From Hyphomicrobiales bacterium (GTDB lineage Bacteria > Pseudomonadota > Alphaproteobacteria > Rhizobiales > Aestuariivirgaceae), in assembly GCA_012032065.1 (NCBI GenBank), contig JAAURV010000159.1:1-7160 (forward strand): DNA of 7,160 nucleotides, read 5' to 3'. The notes beneath the pieces were generated by a model that searched no databases, was not told the origin of the DNA, and saw only the letters and a program-made list of their open reading frames with translations. Made by a program: the position numbers and the translations under genes. This document shows, in pieces, positions 1-6,411 of the stretch. Numbering within the stretch: position 1 is the first letter of the stretch; every line of letters begins with the position of its first letter.

Positions 1-159
1 CGTCTTGCCGGTGCCGGTCTGGGCGATGCCGAGCAGATCGCGGCCTTCCAGCAGTGCGGGAATGGCGCGGGCCTGAATCGGCGTTGGCTTGTCGTAACCT
101 TCGCGGGCGACGGCTTTGAGGAGAGGTTCCGACAGGCGGAGTTCAGAAAAGGAATTCAA
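1..159 (-). CDS. DEAD-box RNA helicase, N-terminal fragment (RhlE-like)
   Basis: This is the first 53 codons of an ATP-dependent DEAD-box RNA helicase, a cytoplasmic enzyme that unwinds short RNA duplexes in ribosome assembly, RNA decay or cold adaptation. The visible part has the upstream aromatic residue (F4), the Q motif ending KPTPIQ (Q29), and motif I / Walker A, AQTGTGKT (residues 46-53), where the window edge cuts the gene in frame. DEAD, SAT and the C-terminal RecA lobe lie outside. The start chosen is TTG at 159 because it gives the usual RhlE-type beginning (FSEL.LSEPLL). No in-frame ATG is near; another in-frame TTG lies nine codons upstream. There is only a purine-rich stretch, not a clear Shine-Dalgarno. 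The gene appears to have its own promoter (see 359-387). Family is certain; the RhlE subfamily is inferred from the N-terminus alone. Confidence 0.92.
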   Translation of the reverse strand, partial: MNSFSELRLSEPLLKAVAREGYDKPTPIQARAIPALLEGRDLLGIAQTGTGKT

Positions 160-383
160 GTTCTTATTCTTTCTTTGTTCGGACAATGGGACAAGCGCAA
201 ACCACGTCCGAATGACCTTACGCGAACATTCGCGCAAAGCTGGTGGGCGCTGAAACGATCCCACGTGAAAGGAAAGTCTGGATTTCCGCTTTGTGCCGGA
301 ACGGCTGCGAATGAACGCGCCTCACGTATTCCTATGGTCGGCACATCGCGGTGACGGTCATATGGGCGTTCGCGCGGCGAATG
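160..383 (-). other. Intergenic leader between HAD gene and helicase
   Basis: This is 224 nt without a convincing gene. At its far end, overlapping the HAD stop, is a candidate sigma70 promoter reading toward the helicase, so most of the region would be a 5' leader of roughly 190 nt. It contains a 14-bp near-palindrome (221-234) and a 62-codon GTG-initiated reading frame (344 to 156) whose TGA overlaps the helicase TTG start. That frame uses ATA, AGA and AGG codons and A/T third positions unlike its neighbours, so I do not call it a gene. No terminator-like hairpin with a U-tract was seen. Confidence 0.6.
221..234. repeat. Short inverted repeat in helicase leader
   Basis: The sequence CGCGAA-CA-TTCGCG has perfect 6-bp arms separated by 2 bp, about 60 bp upstream of the helicase start. 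The symmetry could suit a dimeric regulator, but with such a small spacer it would not form a stable RNA hairpin. No known operator was recognised, and chance is a real alternative. Confidence 0.35.
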
Positions 384-387
384 TCAA
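359..387 (-). promoter_or_regulatory. Candidate sigma70 promoter for the helicase gene
   Basis: On the minus strand a consensus -35 box TTGACA (387-382) is followed by a 17-nt spacer and CATATG (364-359), a 3/6 match to TATAAT. The -35 box overlaps the TGA stop of the HAD gene (386-384). The expected transcription start is near 352, giving a leader of about 190 nt before the helicase. The strong -35, exact spacing and correct orientation support it; the weak -10 limits confidence. Confidence 0.45.
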
Positions 388-1067
388 AGCTTTCCTTTGC
401 GAGGCTTAACGAAGTCCGGAAGCAAGGCCGGAAGCTCGGCCATGGTTTCGAAGACCGCATCGGCGCCGGCTTCATCGAGAAGCACGGCATGTTTTGCCGG
501 GCCGGCATGAGTGCCGGTGAAGCCCAGCACGTGGCAACCCGCGGCTTTGGCGGCGCTCACACCCGTGGCGCTGTCTTCGACCACGATGCAGAGTTCGGGA
601 ACGGTTCCCGCCCGCGCGGCGGCGGCGAGGAAGACGTCGGGCGCTGGTTTGGGACGCGCAACGTCCTCGAACGTGGCGATGCGATCCCCGAAGAATGGCG
701 TGAGACCGGTCAGCTCCAGCGCGCCAACGATGCGGCCGCGGGGGCTGTTGGAGGCGATGCCGGGTTTCGCGTCCAAGATCCGCAGCACATCGGCGACGCC
801 ATCGACGGCTTTCAAATCGCGCTCGAAGAGCTGCATGAGGCGTTTGTCTTTCTGCGCCGAAAGATCGGCTGGAAAGCGAATGCCGGTTTCGCGCGCCACA
901 CTTTCCACCATGGCTTCGAATGTGTGGCCGACGAAACGCCGGTGCGCTTCTTCAAGGCTCATGACGACGCCATGCTGGGCCAGAAGCTCCACATCGATTT
1001 GCATCGAAAGCGGTTCGCTGTCGATCAGTACCCCGTCGCAATCGAAAATCACATGGCGCATCACCAC
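384..1067 (-). CDS. HAD superfamily subfamily IA phosphatase
   Basis: This is a cytoplasmic haloacid dehalogenase-type phosphohydrolase of about 225-227 residues, the normal length for subfamily IA. Counting from the internal ATG (1061), motif I is FDCDG with nucleophile D7 and acid/base D9. Motif II is the serine in IASNS (S104), motif III is K138 in RPKPAPD, and motif IV is VVEDS (E162, D163). Residues 15-80 form the helical C1 cap expected of phosphoglycolate phosphatase, beta-phosphoglucomutase or YieH-like enzymes. Overall layout most resembles E. coli YieH (6-phosphogluconate phosphatase), but the substrate cannot be read from sequence. A GGAGG (1080-1076) lies 8 nt before GTG 1067, hence this start; ATG 1061 shares its A with the upstream stop (TGATG) and is a good alternative. 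It is the last gene of the operon and is translationally coupled to the dpaA-like gene. Confidence 0.9.
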   Translation of the reverse strand: MVMRHVIFDCDGVLIDSEPLSMQIDVELLAQHGVVMSLEEAHRRFVGHTFEAMVESVARETGIRFPADLSAQKDKRLMQLFERDLKAVDGVADVLRILDAKPGIASNSPRGRIVGALELTGLTPFFGDRIATFEDVARPKPAPDVFLAAAARAGTVPELCIVVEDSATGVSAAKAAGCHVLGFTGTHAGPAKHAVLLDEAGADAVFETMAELPALLPDFVKPRKGKL

Positions 1068-1849
1068 GCGGCAATCCTCCGGCAATTGGGAGGAAGCGCG
1101 CTTTCCGCGGCGGCGAAAACATAACGGCCATTGCAGACGGCGGTGGCGGGAGGTTGTCTCGATGCCGCGAATAACCGGTCGCCCTCGCCAAGGTTTTCCC
1201 AGAAGGGCCGCCACTTGCTTTGTGCGTGACGCGCCAGATTGGCGGCGGTCATCCGGAAGGGATAGAGGTGAATGGCAAAGGCTTTCTGGCCCTGCTTCAT
1301 GGCGCTTTCCACGGCGTTGTAGATATCGTCGATTCCCGCATCGGTCATGGCATAGCAACCTATCGAAACGCAATCGCCGTGAATCATCAGGAAGGATCCC
1401 GTGCGCCCCATGTGCGCGTCGAAGGCGTTGGGGAAACCGACATTGATGGCGCGGTAGTAACGCGAGTCCGGTTTGAGCTGCCGCGGAGACGCCAGATAGT
1501 AGCCCTCGGGCGACTGGCCATCGCCCTCTTTGAGCTTAGGGCCGAGCGCGCCTGACCAATTGCAGATGGGATAAGTGAGGGCGAGTTCGTAGCGGTTGTT
1601 GCGCTCGAGCCAGAGTTCAAGTTCGCCTTCTTCCTTGAAGACGCGGAGCAGGACGGGCTGGCCGAGCTCGAAGCGCTTCCGCGCGAGGCGCTCGGCGAGC
1701 GGTGTTTGCGGCAGTTCGCGGTCCGTCTGAAGCTGGCGGTTGACGACGGCCTGAAAGTTTCGCGCGTTCCAGCCCTCTGGCCAGAGGATATATGCAGCTC
1801 CGGCGATCACAACGAGGAAAAGCAAGACAAGGATGCCGCGGAGCTTCAT
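1061..1849 (-). CDS. DpaA/YafK-family YkuD-fold (L,D-transpeptidase-like) envelope protein
   Basis: This is a 262-residue periplasmic protein anchored or exported by an N-terminal hydrophobic segment (residues 6-22 after MKLRG). The YkuD catalytic motif is plain: H157 and C165 in IHGDCVSIGCYAM. The surrounding blocks SPEGYY (113-118), QLKPDSRYY (124-132), INVGFPNAFD (135-144), YPFRMT (196-201) and NGRYV near the C-terminus match from memory, block for block, E. coli YafK. YafK, now DpaA (earlier LdtF), has the L,D-transpeptidase fold but is reported to release Braun lipoprotein from diaminopimelate in peptidoglycan. Homology therefore points to cleavage of a protein-peptidoglycan link rather than cross-linking. 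The substrate here is unknown, since classical Lpp is generally absent in Alphaproteobacteria. The start is ATG 1849; TTG 1858, with GGAA 7 nt before it, is an alternative. The gene follows rppH after a 40-nt gap, or 31 nt if TTG is used. Confidence 0.9.
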   Translation of the reverse strand: MKLRGILVLLFLVVIAGAAYILWPEGWNARNFQAVVNRQLQTDRELPQTPLAERLARKRFELGQPVLLRVFKEEGELELWLERNNRYELALTYPICNWSGALGPKLKEGDGQSPEGYYLASPRQLKPDSRYYRAINVGFPNAFDAHMGRTGSFLMIHGDCVSIGCYAMTDAGIDDIYNAVESAMKQGQKAFAIHLYPFRMTAANLARHAQSKWRPFWENLGEGDRLFAASRQPPATAVCNGRYVFAAAESALPPNCRRIAAW

Positions 1850-1889
1850 GGAGCGCAATCAGCGGTTCCGATGTGGCGGTGTTGTGGCG

Positions 1890-2387
1890 TCAAGCGCCAA
1901 GATGCCGGAAGGCCTCGATCACTTGCTCGTAGACCTGGCGCTTGAACGGAATGATCAGGTCCGCGACTTCGTCCATGTTTGCCCAGCGCCATTGGTCGAA
2001 TTCCTGGGAGTGGCCCGGCGGATTGAGATTCACTTCGCTGTCCTCACCCAGGAAGCGTGCGGCGAACCACTTCTGGGTTTGGCCGCGGTACTTGCCCTTC
2101 CAGGATTTGCCAATGAGGTGCGCGGGAAGATCGTAGGTGTACCAGCGCGGCGACTCGGCGATGATTTCGGCGGAGGTGACGGAGGTTTCCTCCCGCAGTT
2201 CGCGGAGCGCCGCCGCGGCTGGATCTTCGTTGGCGTCGATGCCGCCCTGCGGCATCTGCCACCACAGGCCCTTGCCTTCGTCGTTCTGCTTGTCGAAGCG
2301 GCGGCCGATCCACACGAGACCATCGCGATTGAGCAGCATGATGCCGACGCAGGGACGGTAGGCTGTGACGCCCTTTGCCTTCGCCAT
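1890..2387 (-). CDS. rppH: RNA pyrophosphohydrolase RppH (nudix hydrolase)
   Basis: RppH is a cytoplasmic nudix enzyme that removes pyrophosphate from 5'-triphosphorylated mRNA and so opens it to 5'-end-dependent decay; related enzymes hydrolyse diadenosine polyphosphates (Bartonella IalA). The 165-residue protein is of standard length. The family opening YRPCVGIML is at 10-18, the LWWQMPQGG block at 41-49, and the nudix box at G48 to V70 with E54, R62, E63, E66 and E67 in place. The last glycine position of the box is serine (EETSV), which I recall as common in alphaproteobacterial RppH. The conserved YRGQTQKWF and IIPFKR blocks also fit. The start is ATG 2387, whose A is shared with the stop of the yibQ-like gene (TGATG). 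No clear Shine-Dalgarno precedes it, so reinitiation by terminating ribosomes is likely. An in-frame upstream extension lies inside the previous gene and looks non-coding. Confidence 0.96.
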   Translation of the reverse strand: MAKAKGVTAYRPCVGIMLLNRDGLVWIGRRFDKQNDEGKGLWWQMPQGGIDANEDPAAAALRELREETSVTSAEIIAESPRWYTYDLPAHLIGKSWKGKYRGQTQKWFAARFLGEDSEVNLNPPGHSQEFDQWRWANMDEVADLIIPFKRQVYEQVIEAFRHLGA

Positions 2388-3582
2388 CAGGTGCGGCGGG
2401 CTTTGTAAGCCGCGCTCACGGGTACGAGCAGAATGCCGCGCTCCTGAAGTTGCTTCGACCATTCGGCGACGGTTTCGATGGTGACCGACAAGCCGCTGCC
2501 GGTGCCGATGGCAAAGCCGTTGCTTCGCGCTTCGCCTTCGAGAAGATCGAGAGCGGCGCGGATGCTGGCGGGATTGGGATCGGCGTCGATCACGATCTGT
2601 GACTTGCGAAGCGGCAGGCCTGTGGATTTGGCTGTTTCGGCGGTGACGGTCAGAGGCACGGTCGAGTCTTCGAGGAAAATAAGGCCGCGGCTCTTAAGTT
2701 CGGTCGCGACGGGACGGAGCGATTGCGCTTCCGCGAGGAACTTGCCGCCCATGTAGTTGGTGACACCAGTGTAGCCGGTAAAGCGGCTCATGTGCCACAG
2801 CAGCGCTTCGAGATTGGCGGGCGCTTCGGCATCGGAGAGCAGCGTGCGGGGGCCCGGATTGGTGGCGGGATAACCCACGGGCTCCATTGGCAGTTGCAGC
2901 ATCACTTCGTGACCATCCTTGCGGGCCTTGTCGACTTGCGTCTGCAGGTCGGTGCCATAGGGGGCGAAGGCGAAGGTGATGTCGCCCGGGAGATCGGCGA
3001 TGGCTTGTTTGGTGAGTTTGGGATTGAGACCCATGCCGCCAAGAAGAATGGCGATCTTTGGCCGTTCGGAGTCGAGTAGGCCACGCGGCGTGGTGCGGGC
3101 GTAAAGATCCATGGCTTTCTTGCCGCCTGGGCCGATGCGCGGAAGCTGGCCCACGGTGCCCACCTCCATGATGGCGGCGATGGGTGCTGGCTTCAGCGCG
3201 CGGCGCGGCGAAACGAATATTGCAGCCTCAGTGCGGTAGGTATCCTGTTGCAACGGCGTGGCGCCGGGTTCGGCGGCGCCGGCAATTTGCTCGTCTTCGG
3301 TTGGGGCCGCCGATTCTTCGACTGTGAGCGCCGGGTCGGTTGCTTCCTCGCCTCCGGGCTTGTCGATGGATGCGGTTTGAGTTCCTCGGCGGGCGGAATG
3401 TCGGCGACGACGATGGGTTCGCCAGCGAAGGGATAGGGTGTCCGCGCGAGCCAGGTTCCGGCGCCCGCGAAGCCTGCAAGGGCAACGAGCGATGCCACGG
3501 CCAAGAGCGAGGGACGGCGCGCCCAAAGGCGTTCCCAAAGGCCTCTTTTGCGGAGTGGTTGCCGCAGTTCGTCCCGGCGCAT
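2387..3582 (-). CDS. Divergent polysaccharide deacetylase (YibQ/DUF610 type), apparently frameshifted
   Basis: This is a membrane-anchored periplasmic protein of the divergent polysaccharide deacetylase family (YibQ, COG2861), a NodB-like barrel of unproven substrate. The first frame (ATG 3582 to about 3376) encodes a basic N-terminus (MRRDELRQPL), one transmembrane segment (about residues 25-46) and the start of a linker. The rest lies in a second frame: an acidic linker, the domain start IAILLGGMGLN, then QLPMEP, NYMGGKF, LEDS and the end RGILLVPVSA. The span is 1196 nt, one short of a multiple of three. Inserting one base near 3356-3378 would join both parts into 398 residues. Either the sequence has an indel error or the allele is broken; no classical slippery heptamer is seen. 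In E. coli yibQ sits beside envC, and here it is separated from the envC-like gene only by ctpA, which supports a cell-wall role. Confidence 0.88.
3356..3378 (-). other. Probable frameshift site in the yibQ-like gene
   Basis: Protein-like sequence leaves the first frame after ...PPAEELK and reappears in the frame one nucleotide back as ...DKPGGEEATDPAL. Two short homopolymers could have lost a base: AAA (minus strand, 3378-3376) or CCC (3358-3356). A fourth A or a fourth C would each restore one open frame. The exact site cannot be fixed from this sequence alone. Confidence 0.75.
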
Positions 3583-3631
3583 CAAGGCGTCTGATCCAGC
3601 GATTCGTTAATTCAGCGACTTTCGCCGGAGA

Positions 3632-3654
3632 AGAGTTAACGGCTTGTTAACTCT
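3632..3654 (-). other. Perfect 9-bp stem-loop directly after ctpA
   Basis: AGAGTTAAC and GTTAACTCT form perfect 9-bp arms around a 5-nt loop. On the coding strand the stem begins inside the second of two tandem in-frame stop codons of ctpA (TGA TAG). No T-run follows (the next bases are TCTCCGGCG), so it is not a classical rho-independent terminator. It may instead stabilise or process the mRNA 3' end of the envC-ctpA part, or attenuate read-through into the yibQ-like gene. Confidence 0.55.
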
Positions 3655-3655
3655 A

Positions 3656-5005
3656 TCAGTTTGCCGTGGTGCCCGAACCCTCGGTGGTTTCGCTCTTCTT
3701 CGCGGGCTCTGGCGGCTTGACGTTGGTCACCACCTTGACGCCGTGGAGCATGTCGATGGCGGCCTTGAGCTGAAGGTCCTTGGTCCGGTCCTCCGGCACG
3801 TAAGCCGACGAGCCGCCGCCCTCATCGCCGCCGCCCTCGTTGGTCAAGTGGCCACGCAGGCCCGCTTCGCCTTCGGTGGAGACGTTCTTGCCCTTGAGTT
3901 CCGGCGGCAGTTCCTGCTCGATGATGATGTCGGCATCGATGCCCTTGGCCTGGATGGAGCGGCCAGCGGGCGTGTAGTAGCGCGCCGTGGTGAGGCGGAG
4001 CGCGCCTTGGGTGCCCAGCGGAATGATGGTCTGCACCGAACCCTTGCCGAACGAACGCGTGCCGATAACAGTCGCGCGCTTGTGGTCCTGAAGCGCTCCC
4101 GCCACGATCTCGGACGCCGAGGCCGAGCCGCCATTGATCAGGACGATCACTGGTTTGGTGTCGCTGGCATCGCCCTTTTGGGCGTTATAGCGTTGGGTTT
4201 CCTCGGCATGACGGCCGCGAGTCGATACGACTTCGCCTCGGTCGAGGAAGGTGTCGGATACCGAAATCGCCTGGTCGAGAAGGCCGCCCGGGTTATTGCG
4301 GAGATCGATGACGTAGCCTTTCAGCTTGTCGCCCGCGTCCTTTTTCAGTTTCGCAATCGCAGCGTCGAGTCCCTCCTGCGTTTGTTCGGTGAACGAACTG
4401 ATCCGTATGTAGCCGATATCATTCGATTCGACGTTGCTCTTCACCGACTGAACGCGGATGCGGTCGCGGACCAGCTTCACCTCAAACGGATCGCGGCCTT
4501 GGCGGGAGATGGTGAGCACGATCGGCGTGTTGACCGCGCCGCGCATCTTCTCCACCGCCTCGTTCAGGGTGAGGCCCTGAATATCCGCGCCATCCAGCTT
4601 GACGATCAAGTCGTTGGCCATGATGCCCGCGCGGGACGCCGGCGTATCGTCGATGGGCGAGACCACCTTGACGACGCCATTCTCCATGGTGACCTCAATG
4701 CCGAGGCCGCCGAATTCGCCGCGCGTTTGCACGCTCATTTCCTGGAAACTCTTGGCGTTCATGAAGCTCGAATGCGGATCGAGCGAGTTGAGCATGCCGT
4801 TGATCGCGGCCTCGATCATCTTGGCTTCGTCCGGATCCTCGACATAGTCGGCGCGCACCCGGTCGAACACGTCGCCAAAGAGATTGAGTTGTTTGTAGGT
4901 GTCGGCCTTCGAAGCGGCGGTGGCGTTTGTGAACGCCTGCCACATGATCGTCGCGGAGACCGCGCCCGCCAACACCAAACCGCAATTCCGGACATAGGCT
5001 TTCAT
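3656..5005 (-). CDS. ctpA: C-terminal processing protease CtpA (S41 peptidase with PDZ)
   Basis: CtpA is a periplasmic serine protease of family S41 that trims or degrades envelope proteins from the C-terminus; in several proteobacteria it removes peptidoglycan hydrolases or their partners. The 449-residue protein has an N-terminal signal or anchor segment (about 8-28), a helical region with LDPHSSFM (75-82), a PDZ domain (about 95-178, carboxylate loop near GGLGIEV) and the S41 core with the RNNPGG motif. The catalytic Ser296 is in GGSASASE, and Lys321 (FGKGSVQ, with Q325) lies 25 residues on, as in E. coli Prc. A Gly-rich insert (391-399) and a Pro/Thr-rich tail end the protein. ATG 5005 is chosen because GAGG (5015-5012) lies 6 nt before it; ATG 5011 overlaps the envC-like stop and is the alternative. 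It ends in tandem stops TGA TAG. Confidence 0.96.
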   Translation of the reverse strand: MKAYVRNCGLVLAGAVSATIMWQAFTNATAASKADTYKQLNLFGDVFDRVRADYVEDPDEAKMIEAAINGMLNSLDPHSSFMNAKSFQEMSVQTRGEFGGLGIEVTMENGVVKVVSPIDDTPASRAGIMANDLIVKLDGADIQGLTLNEAVEKMRGAVNTPIVLTISRQGRDPFEVKLVRDRIRVQSVKSNVESNDIGYIRISSFTEQTQEGLDAAIAKLKKDAGDKLKGYVIDLRNNPGGLLDQAISVSDTFLDRGEVVSTRGRHAEETQRYNAQKGDASDTKPVIVLINGGSASASEIVAGALQDHKRATVIGTRSFGKGSVQTIIPLGTQGALRLTTARYYTPAGRSIQAKGIDADIIIEQELPPELKGKNVSTEGEAGLRGHLTNEGGGDEGGGSSAYVPEDRTKDLQLKAAIDMLHGVKVVTNVKPPEPAKKSETTEGSGTTAN

Positions 5006-5007
5006 AA

Positions 5008-6357
5008 TCATCCTCGCGCCTGCTTGTTTCCACCAATCCACCAGGGAGCCGAATCGACCGGCTCGCCGTTCTTCCTGAATTCGATATACAGGATCGGGCG
5101 GCGGTCCTGTAGCTCTTCACTTAATAGTGTAGCCGGAGATGAACCAGAGCCCATCGTGCCCACCGGTTCGCCGGCGCGCAGGGTTTGGCCGGTTTCGGCC
5201 GATATTCCGCTCATGCCGGCAATCAGCACATGGTAGCCGCCGCCGGTGTTCAAGATCAAGAGTTGTCCGTAGGAGCGGAAAGCTCCGGCAAATTCCACCT
5301 GGCCGTCGGCGGGGGCCGTCACCTGGGCATCGCCCCGGGTTGCGATTGCCACGCCCCGCAGCTTGCCGCCCAGACCATCGGCGTCGCCATAGCGGGCGAC
5401 GATCTTGCCTTGGGCCGGGTAATCCAGGCGGCCTTTCACGGAAGCGAAGGCCAGACGCGGCTTTTTCGCTTCTTCTTCCTGGCGGCGCCTGGCATCTTCC
5501 AGGGCCTGGGCCTGCTTCAGTTTTTCCGCTTCGGCGCGTTTTCGCTCGGCCTCGAGAGCCGCGATTTGCCGCAGTCTTTCTGCTTCGCGCGCTTCTGCTT
5601 CGCGCTTGGCTTTGAGTTCGGACCGACGTTTGGCTTCGGCCAGCTCCGCGATCAGCTGTTTCAGCGATTGAGCTTTTTCGGCGAGTTCGGTCACGCGTTT
5701 TTTCTCGGCGGCCAGTTCGCCCAGGTTCTGTTTCACCAGTTGCTTCTTGCGGGCAATGAGGCTGGTGAGCTGACCGCGGGTTGTCTCGAGACGCGTGAGA
5801 TCGTCGCGGATCGCCAGTTTCTCATGCTCGATGTTGGCCTTTACCTGATCGAGACGGGCGAGCTTGCCGGAAAGTTGATCGGCCTCTTTTCGCATCTCGG
5901 GAACGACGGTGCCGAAGAGCATGGCGCCGCGCAGGGCCGAGAGAACATCCTGGGGCTCCACGACGAGGGCCGGGGGCGGGTTCTGTTCGAGGGTTTGAAG
6001 ACCGGCGAGCAGGTTCGACAAGTCGTCCTGGTTTTCGGCGAGGTCGGAGCGGATGAGTTCGGCTTCGCCGTTGAGGCTGGCGATGCGCGATTCGGCTTCG
6101 AGGATTGCGGCCTCCTGAGCCTGCATACTCTGGGCGGTGTCGACGAGTTGCTGCGAGATCTGGTCTTCGGCCGCTTGAGCGGCGGCGATGTCTCCGGCGA
6201 TCCGGTCCTGCGTGGCTTTAGAGGATTCGATCAGTTGCTCGATGCTGCCCAGTTCCTCTTCGGGCGCGGCGGACTGCGGCCACGCCGGGACAACGAAAGC
6301 CGCCAGCAGGCAGGCTGCGGCTGGAAAAAGTTGTCTGCCGTGGGTCACGCTGATCAC
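5008..6357 (-). CDS. envC: EnvC/LdpF-like murein hydrolase activator (degenerate LytM, M23-like)
   Basis: This is a 449-residue periplasmic protein: signal sequence (about 1-29, LLAAFVVPAW), a first long coiled coil (about 38-125), a Pro-rich break (NPPPA) and loop, a second highly charged coiled coil (about 155-298) and a C-terminal LytM/M23-like domain (about 311-440). The metal ligands of active M23 enzymes are missing: where HxGxD is expected there is LRGVAIA, and where HxH is expected there is LYIEF. This is the EnvC pattern, in which the inactive LytM domain activates N-acetylmuramyl amidases at the septum; Caulobacter LdpF is the alphaproteobacterial counterpart. No amidase gene is in the window. 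The start is GTG 6357 with GGAA about 4 nt upstream; GTG 6348 is possible. The stop abuts the ctpA start region, so the two are probably co-translated. The ldpF name would be equally suitable. Confidence 0.93.
   Translation of the reverse strand: MISVTHGRQLFPAAACLLAAFVVPAWPQSAAPEEELGSIEQLIESSKATQDRIAGDIAAAQAAEDQISQQLVDTAQSMQAQEAAILEAESRIASLNGEAELIRSDLAENQDDLSNLLAGLQTLEQNPPPALVVEPQDVLSALRGAMLFGTVVPEMRKEADQLSGKLARLDQVKANIEHEKLAIRDDLTRLETTRGQLTSLIARKKQLVKQNLGELAAEKKRVTELAEKAQSLKQLIAELAEAKRRSELKAKREAEAREAERLRQIAALEAERKRAEAEKLKQAQALEDARRRQEEEAKKPRLAFASVKGRLDYPAQGKIVARYGDADGLGGKLRGVAIATRGDAQVTAPADGQVEFAGAFRSYGQLLILNTGGGYHVLIAGMSGISAETGQTLRAGEPVGTMGSGSSPATLLSEELQDRRPILYIEFRKNGEPVDSAPWWIGGNKQARG
5578..5605. 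repeat. 13-bp direct repeat inside the EnvC-like coiled coil
   Basis: TTCTGCTTCGCGC occurs at 5578-5590 and again at 5593-5605, a period of 15 bp (five codons). It encodes the repeated Arg-Glu-Ala-Glu pattern in the second coiled coil (residues about 252-260). It probably reflects in-frame duplication in low-complexity helix-coding sequence and could be a slippage site that changes coil length by five residues. Confidence 0.5.
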
Positions 6358-6411
6358 GAATTTCCGATTAGGGTTCGCTGGTGGTCAAATTGCGGCCCCG
6401 CAGTGGTCGAG

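Noticed and set aside
209..234. Possible alphaproteobacterial LexA box (GTTC-N7-GTTC) upstream of the helicase
   Set aside because: The second half-site reads GTCA instead of GTTC, so the conserved direct repeat is not met.
156..344. A 62-codon leader frame (GTG start) ahead of the helicase
   Set aside because: No Shine-Dalgarno, rare codons (ATA, AGA, AGG) and A/T-rich third positions unlike the neighbours. Kept only as a possible leader element, not as a gene.
351..1124. A 257-codon plus-strand open frame opposite the HAD gene
   Set aside because: It is the codon-bias shadow of the HAD phosphatase, with no family features and no ribosome-binding site.
1878..1898. Small hairpin TGGCG / CGCCA overlapping the rppH stop
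   Set aside because: A 5-bp stem without a T-tract is expected by chance in GC-rich sequence.
3360..3400. Programmed -1 ribosomal frameshifting to explain the yibQ-like gene
   Set aside because: There is no X XXY YYZ slippery heptamer or obvious downstream structure at the frame change. A one-base indel is the simpler explanation.
3644..5236. A 530-codon plus-strand open frame antisense to ctpA and the end of the envC-like gene
   Set aside because: It is His/Arg/Val/Asp-rich with no recognisable domain, and lies opposite two certain genes. Long antisense frames are expected in GC-rich DNA with strong third-position bias.
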